Part shown: piece after piece, positions 57,072 to 64,000 of the stretch
Layout: each line of letters opens with the position of its first letter
Position numbering within the stretch: the stretch's first letter is position 1
From: Syntrophaceae bacterium
GTDB taxonomy: Bacteria; Desulfobacterota; Syntrophia; Syntrophales; PHBD01
Assembly (NCBI GenBank): GCA_013177825.1
Contig: JABLXX010000001.1
Span: 906,936-970,935 of the forward strand
Reading direction: 5' to 3'
Length of the DNA: 64,000 bases
Made by a program: the position numbers and the translations under genes
The notes under the pieces: model-generated
The model's input: the letters and a program-made list of their open reading frames with translations, nothing else
The model's database searches: none
What the model was told of the DNA's origin: nothing

Positions 57072-57997
57072 CACCCCTCCCAATGCCGGATGGCCTCGGT
57101 TGCCAGCCTGCGTCCCTGTTCGTAGCCCTCATCGAGAATCCGGCGGTTCCGGCTCAGCCGGGAAACGCGAAAGTCCGCGGGCGGGCAGATCTCGATGATG
57201 TCCACGCCGGCCGGCGGCTTCCGGATCAGGGCCACCGATTCATTGTAGCGCGCCGCGCGTAGATTCATCGCGTCCCCAAGCAGAGGGCAGTCCCGTGTGT
57301 GGCGGACGAGCAGTCTGTCGGAGAGCCCCCGACGCTTGACGTAATCCCGGGGACGCGAGCGGATGACCATGACGCGGCGGGCCCCACGCCGGATCGCTTC
57401 GCCGACCGGAATGGCATCAGCGATGCCGCCGTCCGTGGAGGGGCGTCCGTCCACTTCCGGGTAACGTCTGTAAAGGAGAGGAATGGCGCTGGAGGCCTTG
57501 AGCGTGTGCTCCAGGTCCTCTGCCGCCGTCTGCCGGTAAACGGCCTGTCCCGTCAGGACGTCCGTCAGGACCACGACGAAAGGCTTTTGCCGGGCGTAGA
57601 TGGTCGCCAGGTCGAGTCGGATTTCCCGGATGGTGATCTCCCAGAGCCAGTCCAGATCCAGCAGGTGGCCGCCGCGGAGGAATCGGCCGAAGTCGATGAA
57701 CTCCGGCCGGAGCGAGTAGTCCCGGTAGATGCGGCCGTTGCGGCCTTTCATGCCGGCCAGGTAGGCCGCGAGGTTGGAGGCGCCCGCCGAGACGCCGATA
57801 TAGAGGTCGAAAGGATTGAAGTCCGCTTCCAGAAATCCGTCCAGGAGACCCGTGGAGAAGACGCCGCGCAGGGCGCCCCCCTCGACGACAAGGGCCGACA
57901 TCCCGTTCCCGGTGGCCATATCCCCTTTGACCGTTGCGCTGTCCGCGGTCATGAACCTTTTGCTTCCCGCATTCGTCGCCGTTTGATCGGACGCCAA
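57071..57997 (-). CDS. Patatin-like phospholipase
   Basis: 308 residues; the start may also be ATG 57952. VVEGGALRGVFSTGLLDG is the oxyanion glycine loop, GVSAGAS is the nucleophile elbow (G-x-S-x-G), and STDGGIAD holds the catalytic Asp (D-G-G). No signal peptide is seen. It should be an intracellular lipid acyl hydrolase. It lies between the CGGCNP gene (overlapping) and the 4-hydroxybutyryl-CoA dehydratase, only 6 bp past the stop of the latter, on the same strand, so the three form an operon. Confidence 0.88.
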   Translation of the reverse strand: MASDQTATNAGSKRFMTADSATVKGDMATGNGMSALVVEGGALRGVFSTGLLDGFLEADFNPFDLYIGVSAGASNLAAYLAGMKGRNGRIYRDYSLRPEFIDFGRFLRGGHLLDLDWLWEITIREIRLDLATIYARQKPFVVVLTDVLTGQAVYRQTAAEDLEHTLKASSAIPLLYRRYPEVDGRPSTDGGIADAIPVGEAIRRGARRVMVIRSRPRDYVKRRGLSDRLLVRHTRDCPLLGDAMNLRAARYNESVALIRKPPAGVDIIEICPPADFRVSRLSRNRRILDEGYEQGRRLATEAIRHWEG

Positions 57998-58003
57998 TCG
58001 AAT

Positions 58004-59452
58004 CTATTTTATCCTGGCGATTTCCCGGGCCAGCTTCTTCTTGTAGTCCAGGTTGCCCTGCCGGGAGATCATGATCCGCTGCGCCTGGGGCGATCCGGCG
58101 CCGTGCATGGATTCCGTACGGTAGCCCACCGCCGCCGTGCCGAGGGTGATGTTCTCGATGAGGCGCAGGATCCGGCAGCGCGACTCCGTCCGCACCGAGG
58201 CGATCCCCTTGAAGTACTTCTCCACGACCGGGCCGATCTCGGGGTGCTTCAGGTCCCGCTCCGAGGCCATGGTGACCATCAGCCCTCCTGCGATGTCTTC
58301 GGCAAGCCGGGCGATCTCGTAGGGGAAGCGCGTTACGTTCTGCTTGCAGACGTTCGCCAGGAGAAGGTCGATCAGGTAGTTCCCGGATGCGGTAGGATGC
58401 CCCTCCGCCGAGCAGGCGATCCCGCAGGCATAGAGCGTCTCGTTGAGGTGGATCATCTCGATGAGCTTGTCCTTCACGTGGGAAGCCTTCGCCGCACCGT
58501 TGAAGTCCGCCGCCAGGGCCGCCGCGCCGATCAGGACGTCTCCGACGCCCACCTTGCAGCCGCCATAGCTCTGGCGATGGTAGCCGGCGAATCGCTCCAC
58601 CAGGGCGCCGCTGAACTCATACTCGCCGCACATGAAGACGTTCTCCCAGGGGACGAACAGATCGTCGAAAACCATCAGGGCCTCGTGTCCTCCGTACAGG
58701 AGGTTGCCCACGTCGATCTCGCCGCCTTCGAGTTTCCGCGTGTCGCAGGACTGGCGCCCATAGATGTAGAAGATCCCCTCAGCGTCGGCGGGGGCCACGA
58801 AGGACAGGGCGTAGTCGGCGTCCTCCTTCGTCATGGTCATGGTGGGCATCACCAGGATCCAGTGGGAGTTGATCGCTCCCGTCTGGTGGGCCTTGGCGCC
58901 CCGGACGACGATGCCGTCCTTCCTCCGCTCCACCACGCGCGTGAAGAGGTCCGGATCGGCCTGCTTCGAGGGCGGAAGCCCCCGGTCGCCCTTGGGGTCC
59001 GTCATGGCGCCGTCAACCGTCCAGTCCTCCTCCTGCATCCTCTGCAGGAATTTCAGGAAGCGCGGGTAGTAGGACGTGCCGAGCTTCCGGTCCATCTCGA
59101 AGGTGACGCTGTCCACGGCGTTGATGGCGTCCATGCCGACGCAGCGCTGGAAGCATGCCCCGGTCTTCTGGCCCAACAGGCGCTGCATCTTGACCTTTCT
59201 CACAAGGTCGTCGGTGCTCCGGTGGAGGTGGCAGAACCGGTTGATCCGCTCCCCCGACAGGTGGGAGACGGCGGTCATCAGGTCTTCGTGGGCCGGGTCC
59301 TGTGCCAGGGTGTAGGTCATCTTCACGGAATTCATGGAGGGCCGGATGATCGGGTGATCCACGGGGGTTTCCACCTTCTCGCCCATCAGCCAGACCTTCA
59401 GGTTCATCCGGCGCAGGCTTTCTTCATACTGCTCGGGGGTCATGAGGGCCAT
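58004..59452 (-). CDS. abfD: 4-hydroxybutyryl-CoA dehydratase (AbfD-like), conserved active site
   Basis: 482 residues from ATG 59452, with AAGGAGG ideally placed; the ORF extends further without support. All four ligands of the AbfD 4Fe-4S cluster are in place: Cys in CFQRC (C-x3-C, about residues 100 and 104) and H-x6-C in YHRQSYGGCK (292 and 299). The catalytic Tyr of that motif, the following Lys and the Glu after GGH (about 257) are also kept. AbfD dehydrates 4-hydroxybutyryl-CoA to crotonyl-CoA with FAD and the cluster, and can isomerise vinylacetyl-CoA. Crotonyl-CoA would enter the beta-oxidation genes of this window. Compare the divergent paralogue at 924-2402. Confidence 0.9.
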   Translation of the reverse strand: MALMTPEQYEESLRRMNLKVWLMGEKVETPVDHPIIRPSMNSVKMTYTLAQDPAHEDLMTAVSHLSGERINRFCHLHRSTDDLVRKVKMQRLLGQKTGACFQRCVGMDAINAVDSVTFEMDRKLGTSYYPRFLKFLQRMQEEDWTVDGAMTDPKGDRGLPPSKQADPDLFTRVVERRKDGIVVRGAKAHQTGAINSHWILVMPTMTMTKEDADYALSFVAPADAEGIFYIYGRQSCDTRKLEGGEIDVGNLLYGGHEALMVFDDLFVPWENVFMCGEYEFSGALVERFAGYHRQSYGGCKVGVGDVLIGAAALAADFNGAAKASHVKDKLIEMIHLNETLYACGIACSAEGHPTASGNYLIDLLLANVCKQNVTRFPYEIARLAEDIAGGLMVTMASERDLKHPEIGPVVEKYFKGIASVRTESRCRILRLIENITLGTAAVGYRTESMHGAGSPQAQRIMISRQGNLDYKKKLAREIARIK

Positions 59453-60098
59453 GTCGTTTCCTCCTTTTTGACGGGCCGGGGCCGAACGGCCTGTAGCTGT
59501 TCGCTGTCCTGCCAGCGGCGGAATGTGCCGGCGATCGATCATTGCCACAGGCTGGGCAGTTCAATCCGCCGGGTCAGGGAGCCATGTGCCGGCAGGATCT
59601 TCATCTGTCTTCCCGGAGCATCGGTTATCCTTGGGGATGCACAACGGTCCCTGGTAACGGTTACCCGACGCCCCATGATCTATTTTGAGAAGGCGATCTG
59701 ATATGCACTCCGGGCTATGTGGATGCACCTCAAATATACCGTTTGCCATATTGATAGCAAGAAGTGCCATATTTATAGAGAAATCCGAATTCCCTGTCAA
59801 TGCAAGGCGTCGCTTGTCGTTCCGAGCGCTGTATCTTCCTGCGACTGAGTGAGACTGCGAATTGAACGACGGAACCGTCACGATGCGACACTCTGTCCAT
59901 GTCACTATGTAATGCTGCCAATCCCCTATACCGCTTACAAGATTATCAAGCATTGTCATTCAACGGGATTCATCTACCCTGCAATTGCAAACGGAAAATC
60001 TGGTTTGCGTATCTTTGATTGGTCGATCTCCGGAAAGATCGGCCCCCATTGTACCTGAGGGATGTTATGCCGGTGAAACCGGGAAAGGAGGAAGAATC
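59453..60098. other. Intergenic region with operator-like direct repeats
   Basis: About 645 bp between divergent genes. TGCCATATTGATAG (59744-59757) and TGCCATATTTATAG (59765-59778) are 13/14 identical and start 21 bp apart (two helical turns). A GCAAAC/GTTTGC inverted repeat lies near 59986-60009. No credible gene; the 132-residue minus-strand frame here has no ribosome binding site. Confidence 0.55.
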
Positions 60099-60458
60099 AT
60101 GAAACGAACGACCCTGGTAATCGCATTGGCGGTTATGTTTTTCCTGATTGCGGGCATTTCAGTAAACTCTGCCTTTGCCGTCAGCTGTTCCGATCAGGAG
60201 GTGTCCTGCTGGATCAACGCCGATAAATCGAAGAGCGTCGCAAAGACGAAATTCAGCAGGTGCTGGAGCTGGAAACATTTGGGATGCATGCCGTGCGGCG
60301 GAGAAAAGGAGTGGAGTTACGCCGCAAAGTGGTGCGACAAAAACTATAAAGATCAATGCAAAGAAAGATGCTGGGCGTGTTTTCGCAATCCAATCGACTC
60401 CTGTGTGAATGGAACGGCCTGCTGGAACACGGTCAATGACAAGCTGTGCATTTACTAG
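60099..60458 (+). CDS. Exported cysteine-rich protein C1
   Basis: 119 residues with AAAGGAGG upstream. The signal peptide ends SAFA (signal peptidase I type, A-x-A). The mature part has 12 cysteines. Shared family pattern: EVSC, KTKFSRCWSW, GCMPC (C-x2-C), WSYAAKWC, then a C-x3-C-x2-C cluster and two or three later cysteines. Here the usual adjacent C-C is C-W. The family is unknown to me. First member of module 1 of the array. Likely folded by disulfides in the periplasm or outside the cell. Confidence 0.8.
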   Translation: MKRTTLVIALAVMFFLIAGISVNSAFAVSCSDQEVSCWINADKSKSVAKTKFSRCWSWKHLGCMPCGGEKEWSYAAKWCDKNYKDQCKERCWACFRNPIDSCVNGTACWNTVNDKLCIY

Positions 60459-60468
60459 AGCCTGGAAA

Positions 60469-60843
60469 ATGAAGACACCGATCCGAATCATCAGCCTGGC
60501 GGTCATGTTGCTCCTGAGTGCGGGCGTATCCGTAAACTTGGCCTGTGCTTTCGGGTGTCCGGATTGGGAAGTCTCCTGCTGTATTGATGGAGACAAGTCG
60601 CAGACCCTGGCGAAGACTTCCTTCACCATGTGCTGGAGCTGGAAAAGAGTTGGATGCGTGCCGTGTCACGGAGGGGGGAAGTGGAACTGGCTTGCCGACT
60701 GGTGCAACGACAACTACAGCGGGTGTCAGGCGAGATGCCAGGGGTGTATTGAGGACGAGACTCCATACTGGACACCCCTGGCTTCGAGCATCAAAGGCAA
60801 ATTCAGCTGCGTGGACAGCAACGGCCATTGGCATTCTCACTGA
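60469..60843 (+). CDS. Exported cysteine-rich protein C2
   Basis: 124 residues from ATG 60469, 10 bp after C1. The signal peptide ends near LACAFGC. Family pattern WEVSCCIDGDKS, SFTMCWSWKRVGCVPC, WLADWCND. The mature part has 11 cysteines and a longer tail (TPYWTPLAS ...) like C6. An upstream ATG at 60436 would overlap C1 and lacks the signal peptide start. Second member of module 1; the ribosome binding site is weak, so coupling to C1 is likely. Confidence 0.75.
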   Translation: MKTPIRIISLAVMLLLSAGVSVNLACAFGCPDWEVSCCIDGDKSQTLAKTSFTMCWSWKRVGCVPCHGGGKWNWLADWCNDNYSGCQARCQGCIEDETPYWTPLASSIKGKFSCVDSNGHWHSH

Positions 60844-60942
60844 GTTTAACTCCATCAAGGGGATGTGTTGTGTCCGCGCGGATGCAGCTGCCTCTGGAGG
60901 AGGGAGATCAGGATCAACATTCATTTCAAGGAGGAGAGATTG

Positions 60943-61356
60943 ATGAGAGAGCTGTCGCGGGTATGCATTGCATTGGTCATCGCATGTGCGTTTTTAGCCG
61001 GTCAGGCTTTTGCCGGTGAGGCGAAGGATAAGGCATCCGAAAACAAGAGGACCGTGATTTACAGTTTTCTGGGCACGGTGGTGAAGGCGGATGCGGAGAA
61101 GAAGACGATCACGATCAAGGCCGTGGCGGACAAGGAAAATTACCTGCTGAAAGACGACATGCCGTTCCGGGAGTTCAGTGCCGAGGGGAAAGAGATCACC
61201 TTTGATGTCTCGAAGGCGCAATTTCTGGGGGCAAAGGACGTCGGCGGCATAGTGGGACATCCGCTTGTCAGGGTTGGTTATGACAATGTGGGCGGAGCGT
61301 ATGTTGCCCACACGGTACTGGTTCTGTCGAAGCGGGAGTTTTCCATGGCCCGATAA
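60943..61356 (+). CDS. Exported beta-rich protein B1
   Basis: 137 residues from ATG 60943 with AAGGAGG upstream. The signal peptide ends GQAFA. The mature part has no Cys. It starts GEAKDKASENKRTVIYSFLG and runs through a strand-rich core (TITIKAVAD, MPFREFSAEGKEITFD, VGYDN) ending AHTVLVLSKR. This suggests a small OB-like or beta-barrel fold, similar in style to DUF5666-like exported proteins. Its 5-prime leader and start are nearly identical in DNA to B3. Third member of module 1. Confidence 0.8.
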   Translation: MRELSRVCIALVIACAFLAGQAFAGEAKDKASENKRTVIYSFLGTVVKADAEKKTITIKAVADKENYLLKDDMPFREFSAEGKEITFDVSKAQFLGAKDVGGIVGHPLVRVGYDNVGGAYVAHTVLVLSKREFSMAR

Positions 61357-61385
61357 GATGAGGGAATACAGAGGGAGGGTGAGCC

Positions 61386-61739
61386 ATGAAAAAAACGGGC
61401 TGCATGGTGGCTATGGCGTTTTTTTTGTTTCTGACTGCAGTTGTGTTTGTAAATTCTGCCGGTGCTTTCGACTACTGTGAGAAGCAAGAATATTCATGTT
61501 GCATGGAAGGCAAAAAGGATGCGGTGGACAAAACAAAATTCAGCATGTGCTGGAGCTGGAGTTCATTTGAATGTGTGCCGTGTCACGGAGGCGGGAAATG
61601 GGGGTATTTAGCCGAGTGGTGTAATGACAACTACCCCCAGTGCGAAGGGAAATGTGATGCTTGCTGGCCAGTTGCCGATCCGGATTCAAAATGTGTCATG
61701 CTCTGTTATGACAAGCATGGCCATAAGACATGCAAATGA
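61386..61739 (+). CDS. Exported cysteine-rich protein C3
   Basis: 117 residues, preceded by GGGAGGG. Signal peptide MKKTGCMVAMAFFLFLTAVV ending near SAGAF. Thirteen cysteines in the mature part: YSCCMEGK, SMCWSWSSFECVPC, WGYLAEWCND and QCEGKCDAC. The same family as C1-C6, but the most divergent in its second half (VADPDSKC). First member of module 2. Confidence 0.8.
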   Translation: MKKTGCMVAMAFFLFLTAVVFVNSAGAFDYCEKQEYSCCMEGKKDAVDKTKFSMCWSWSSFECVPCHGGGKWGYLAEWCNDNYPQCEGKCDACWPVADPDSKCVMLCYDKHGHKTCK

Positions 61740-61761
61740 TCTGAAACAGGGAGGATGAAGC

Positions 61762-62115
61762 ATGAAAAAAACGGGCTATATCCTGGGGATGCTGGTCTTC
61801 TTTCTCCTGATTGGCTGCATATCCGTGAATTCGGCCTGTGCCATGGGCTGTGAGGATTGGGAAGTCTCCTGCTGTATTGATGGGAATGATTCGCAGACCG
61901 TGGCAACGACTTCTTTCAGTATGTGCTGGAGCTGGTCAAAGTTCGGCTGTGTCCCCTGTCATGGAAAGCATAAATGGTCGTATCTCGCAACATGGTGCAA
62001 TGACAACTACAACCAATGCGAAGGGAAATGCAGAGCCTGTCATTACATGAGTTCTGAGTATTGCAAGAAGTCGCGAACCTGCTGGGACAAGGAAGGGAAA
62101 TCACATTGTCAATAG
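61762..62115 (+). CDS. Exported cysteine-rich protein C4
   Basis: 117 residues, 22 bp after C3, with GGGAGG upstream. The signal peptide ends NSACA. Thirteen cysteines in the mature part: WEVSCCIDGND, SMCWSWSKFGCVPC, WCNDNYNQCEGKCRAC, and a tail YCKKSRTC. DNA around WEVSCCIDG is nearly identical to C2 and C5. Second member of module 2. Confidence 0.8.
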   Translation: MKKTGYILGMLVFFLLIGCISVNSACAMGCEDWEVSCCIDGNDSQTVATTSFSMCWSWSKFGCVPCHGKHKWSYLATWCNDNYNQCEGKCRACHYMSSEYCKKSRTCWDKEGKSHCQ

Positions 62116-62152
62116 GATGGAGGACAGAGAAAAAAGCAAGGAGGGGCGATTT

Positions 62153-62554
62153 ATGAAGAACCTGTTGCGTGTATGCGTTGCAATGATCATCGTATGTGTC
62201 TTTCTAGCCGGTCAGGCCTTCGCCGGTGAGGCGAAAGATGCGGCATCCGAAAACAAGAGGGCCGTTGTCTATAGTTTTCTGGGTACGGTTGCAAAGATGG
62301 ATGCGGGAAAGAAGACGATCACCATCCATGCCGTTGCAGACAAGGAAGAATATCTCAGGGAGGGCGACATGCCGTTCCGGGAGTTCAGTGCCGACGGGCA
62401 AGAGATCACCTTTGACGTCTCGAAGGCGGTGTTTCTGGGGGTTAACGACATCAGCAACATCAAGGGACTCCAGCTTGTCAGGGTTGGTTATGACAAAGAG
62501 GGAGGAGCGTATATGGCTCACACGGTATTGGTTTTGACGAAGAGGAAGCCCTGA
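62153..62554 (+). CDS. Exported beta-rich protein B2
   Basis: 133 residues from ATG 62153 with AAGGAGG upstream. Signal peptide ending GQAFA, then GEAKDAASENKRAVVYSFLG and the same core as B1 and B3 (FREFSADGQEITFD, LVRVGYDKEGG, MAHTVLVLTKRKP). Mature protein without Cys. Third member of module 2. The following 150 bp hold no gene. Confidence 0.8.
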   Translation: MKNLLRVCVAMIIVCVFLAGQAFAGEAKDAASENKRAVVYSFLGTVAKMDAGKKTITIHAVADKEEYLREGDMPFREFSADGQEITFDVSKAVFLGVNDISNIKGLQLVRVGYDKEGGAYMAHTVLVLTKRKP

Positions 62555-62706
62555 AGCGGGGGTCGGGCTCTCTCCGGTCGGATGACGCTACCAAGTCAAG
62601 CTGTTCGTGATCCAAGGTGATGTTGCGGGGGGCCTGGCGGAGAAGCGCTCTTTTTCGCCGGGAGACTGTCTGTTGGTGAAATAAGAGAAAACAAGGAGGA
62701 CGTAAC

Positions 62707-63060
62707 ATGAAAAAAACGAGCTGCATCGTGGCAATGGCGTTTTTCTGTCTCCTGCTTGCCGGCATATCCGCAAACTCAGCCTGGGCTATGGGCTGTTCGG
62801 ATCGGGAAGTCTCCTGCTGTATTGACGGCAAGCAATCGGAGACGGTGGCCAAGACGAAATTCAGCAGGTGCTGGAGCTGGAAAGACTTTGGATGCGTGCC
62901 GTGCCATGGAGGGGGAAAATGGAGTTATGCCGCCGAATGGTGCAATGACAACTACGGTCAGTGCCAGGGGAAGTGCAAAGCGTGTTTTCATGATCCTGGT
63001 GATCGGTGTGTGCTGAAACTGACCTGCTGGGACAAGGACGGCCGGCAGACGTGTCAATGA
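62707..63060 (+). CDS. Exported cysteine-rich protein C5
   Basis: 117 residues with AAGGAGGA upstream. The signal peptide ends NSAWA. Thirteen cysteines in the mature part: REVSCCIDGK, KTKFSRCWSWKDFGCVPC, WSYAAEWCND, QCQGKCKAC and GDRCVLKLTC. The closest relative is C1. First member of module 3. Confidence 0.8.
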   Translation: MKKTSCIVAMAFFCLLLAGISANSAWAMGCSDREVSCCIDGKQSETVAKTKFSRCWSWKDFGCVPCHGGGKWSYAAEWCNDNYGQCQGKCKACFHDPGDRCVLKLTCWDKDGRQTCQ

Positions 63061-63082
63061 TCCGAAGAAGGGAGGATGAGCC

Positions 63083-63463
63083 ATGAGGGAAGCGGGCTGC
63101 ATTATGGCGATGGCGGTTTGCTTTATCCTGCTTGCCGATGCATCCATAAACTCAAAGGAGGCTGTCGGCTGTCAGGATAAGAAGGTCTCCTGCTGTATCG
63201 ACGGCGATGAATCGAAGACGGTGGCCAAGACCAAATTCACCATGTGCTGGAGTTGGAGCAAGGCTGAATGTCGGCCGTGTAATGGCGAAGGGCAATGGGC
63301 TTATATTTCTCTATGGTGCAATGTCAACTACATCAATGAATGCCACGGAACATGCCAGGGGTGCTTCAAAGTGCAATATCCCTTTTTTATGACACCGCAG
63401 GCTTCAGAGGGAGATGACGGGATCTGCTGCGTTGATAATGAAGGCCATAAGCGTTGTCGATGA
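63083..63463 (+). CDS. Exported cysteine-rich protein C6
   Basis: 126 residues with GGGAGG upstream. The signal peptide (MREAGCIMAMAVCFILLADA) has a less clear cleavage site near NSKEAVGC. Thirteen cysteines in the mature part: KKVSCCIDGDES, FTMCWSWSKAECRPC, ECHGTCQGC and ICC near the end. The long tail with TPQAS is like C2. Second member of module 3. Confidence 0.78.
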   Translation: MREAGCIMAMAVCFILLADASINSKEAVGCQDKKVSCCIDGDESKTVAKTKFTMCWSWSKAECRPCNGEGQWAYISLWCNVNYINECHGTCQGCFKVQYPFFMTPQASEGDDGICCVDNEGHKRCR

Positions 63464-63559
63464 TTCGGGCTTCAACCACGGGAGGCAATGGAGTCGGGAG
63501 GTAAACCGTCACTGAAGAGGGTGATCAGGATCAACATTCATTTCGAGGAGGAGCGATTG

Positions 63560-63955
63560 ATGAGAGAGCTGTCGCGTGTATGCATTGCATTGGTCATCGC
63601 ATGTGCCTTTCTGGCAGGCCAGGCCTTTGCCGGTGAGGCTAAGGATAAGGCATCCGGAAATCAGAGGACCGTGATTTACAGTTTTCTGGGCGCAGTGACG
63701 GGGATGGATGCGGGGGAAAAGACGATCACCATCAATGCCGTTGCGGACAGGGAAGATTACCTGACGGAAGGTGACATGCCGTTCCGGGAGTTCAGTGCCG
63801 AGGGGAAAGAGATCACCTTGGATATCTCGAAGGTGATGTTTCTGGGGGTGGAAGACATCAAAGGAATCAAGGCACTCCAACTCGTCAGGGTCGGTTATGA
63901 CAAGAAGGGCGAAGTGCATGTTGCTCACACGGTGTTGGTTCTGTCAAAGCGGTAG
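63560..63955 (+). CDS. Exported beta-rich protein B3
   Basis: 131 residues from ATG 63560 with GAGGAGG upstream. The leader GGATCAACATTCATTT and the first 25 codons nearly repeat those of B1. Signal peptide ending GQAFA, GEAKDKASGNQRTVIY, then FREFSAEGKEITLD and AHTVLVLSKR. Third member of module 3. The array may continue past the window end, 45 bp later. Confidence 0.8.
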   Translation: MRELSRVCIALVIACAFLAGQAFAGEAKDKASGNQRTVIYSFLGAVTGMDAGEKTITINAVADREDYLTEGDMPFREFSAEGKEITLDISKVMFLGVEDIKGIKALQLVRVGYDKKGEVHVAHTVLVLSKR

Positions 63956-64000
63956 CTGTGAAGCCGGGCTCGGGCATTCCGGGGCCTGTACACGCTGTGA

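Noticed and set aside
59561-59959. 132-residue minus-strand ORF upstream of the AbfD-like gene
   Set aside because: No ribosome binding site and no protein-like features; it lies over the operator-like repeats.
61630-61665. C-x3-C-x2-C in the Cys-rich proteins as a radical SAM motif
   Set aside because: The proteins are short, exported and lack a TIM barrel; the motif is one part of a 13-Cys pattern.
60099-63955. Tandem repeats as a CRISPR array
   Set aside because: Repeat units are whole genes of about 400 bp with conserved reading frames; no short direct repeats with uniform spacers were found anywhere in the window.

Overview
The window is GC-rich, anaerobe-type chromosomal DNA. Acyl-CoA dehydrogenases, CoA-transferases, thiolases, a 4-hydroxybutyryl-CoA dehydratase, an ETF/FixCX electron-transfer set, a beta-keto acid cleavage enzyme and two sigma-54 activators are packed together. 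This gene mix, a glutaminyl-tRNA synthetase and the style of the intergenic repeats suggest a Deltaproteobacteria/Desulfobacterota member, probably a Syntrophales-like fatty-acid or amino-acid oxidising anaerobe. The taxonomy is an inference from gene content; no 16S rRNA is present.

Layout. 1-0.6 kb: a pilin-like membrane protein. 0.8-8.3 kb: a sigma-54-promoted catabolic cluster on the plus strand (divergent HpaB/AbfD-family protein, acyl-CoA dehydrogenase, FixC-like and FixX-like proteins, EtfB, EtfA, BKACE). 8.3-9.0 kb: a structured intergenic repeat with a second copy at 18.0-18.4 kb. 9.0-15.7 kb: two convergent hybrid histidine kinases (one CHASE2-type) and a LysM-FecR surface protein. 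16.1-20.5 kb: glnS with a good sigma-70 promoter, an alpha/beta hydrolase and an EamA transporter. 20.5-29.2 kb: a DUF2284 protein, an FAD oxidoreductase behind a sigma-54 promoter, a third hybrid kinase and a giant STAND-BTAD regulator. 29.3-36.3 kb: two exported hydrolases, a multi-spanning acyltransferase, an OmpA-like protein, a PlsC-type acyltransferase and a ribbon-helix-helix-like gene with operator repeats. 36.5-38.0 kb: a decayed integration scar (integrase pseudogene, tRNA 3-prime remnant, three tiny ORFs) next to tRNA-Gln(CTG). 38.1-59.5 kb: a thioesterase and a large acyl-CoA catabolic island. The island holds three acyl-CoA dehydrogenases, a thiolase pair with a DUF35 partner, two CoA-transferases, a thiolase, a GNAT protein and an SDR. 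It is bracketed by two sigma-54 activators and followed by a CGGCNP protein, a patatin and a well-conserved 4-hydroxybutyryl-CoA dehydratase. 60.1-64.0 kb: nine small exported proteins in a threefold repeated Cys-rich / Cys-rich / beta-rich pattern.

How the parts may fit (inference): CoA-transferases activate short acids, the dehydrogenases oxidise the acyl-CoAs, EtfBA with FixCX carries the electrons to the membrane, and thiolases or BKACE cleave the keto intermediates. Sigma-54 promoters at about 0.84, 23.0 and 42.06 kb tie the catabolic genes to the enhancer-binding regulators. The most unusual items are the CCB x 3 array of secreted cysteine-rich proteins, the pair of 35-residue WVDPM peptides in the integration scar, the intergenic repeat with covarying arms, and two enzyme paralogues that lack expected catalytic residues.
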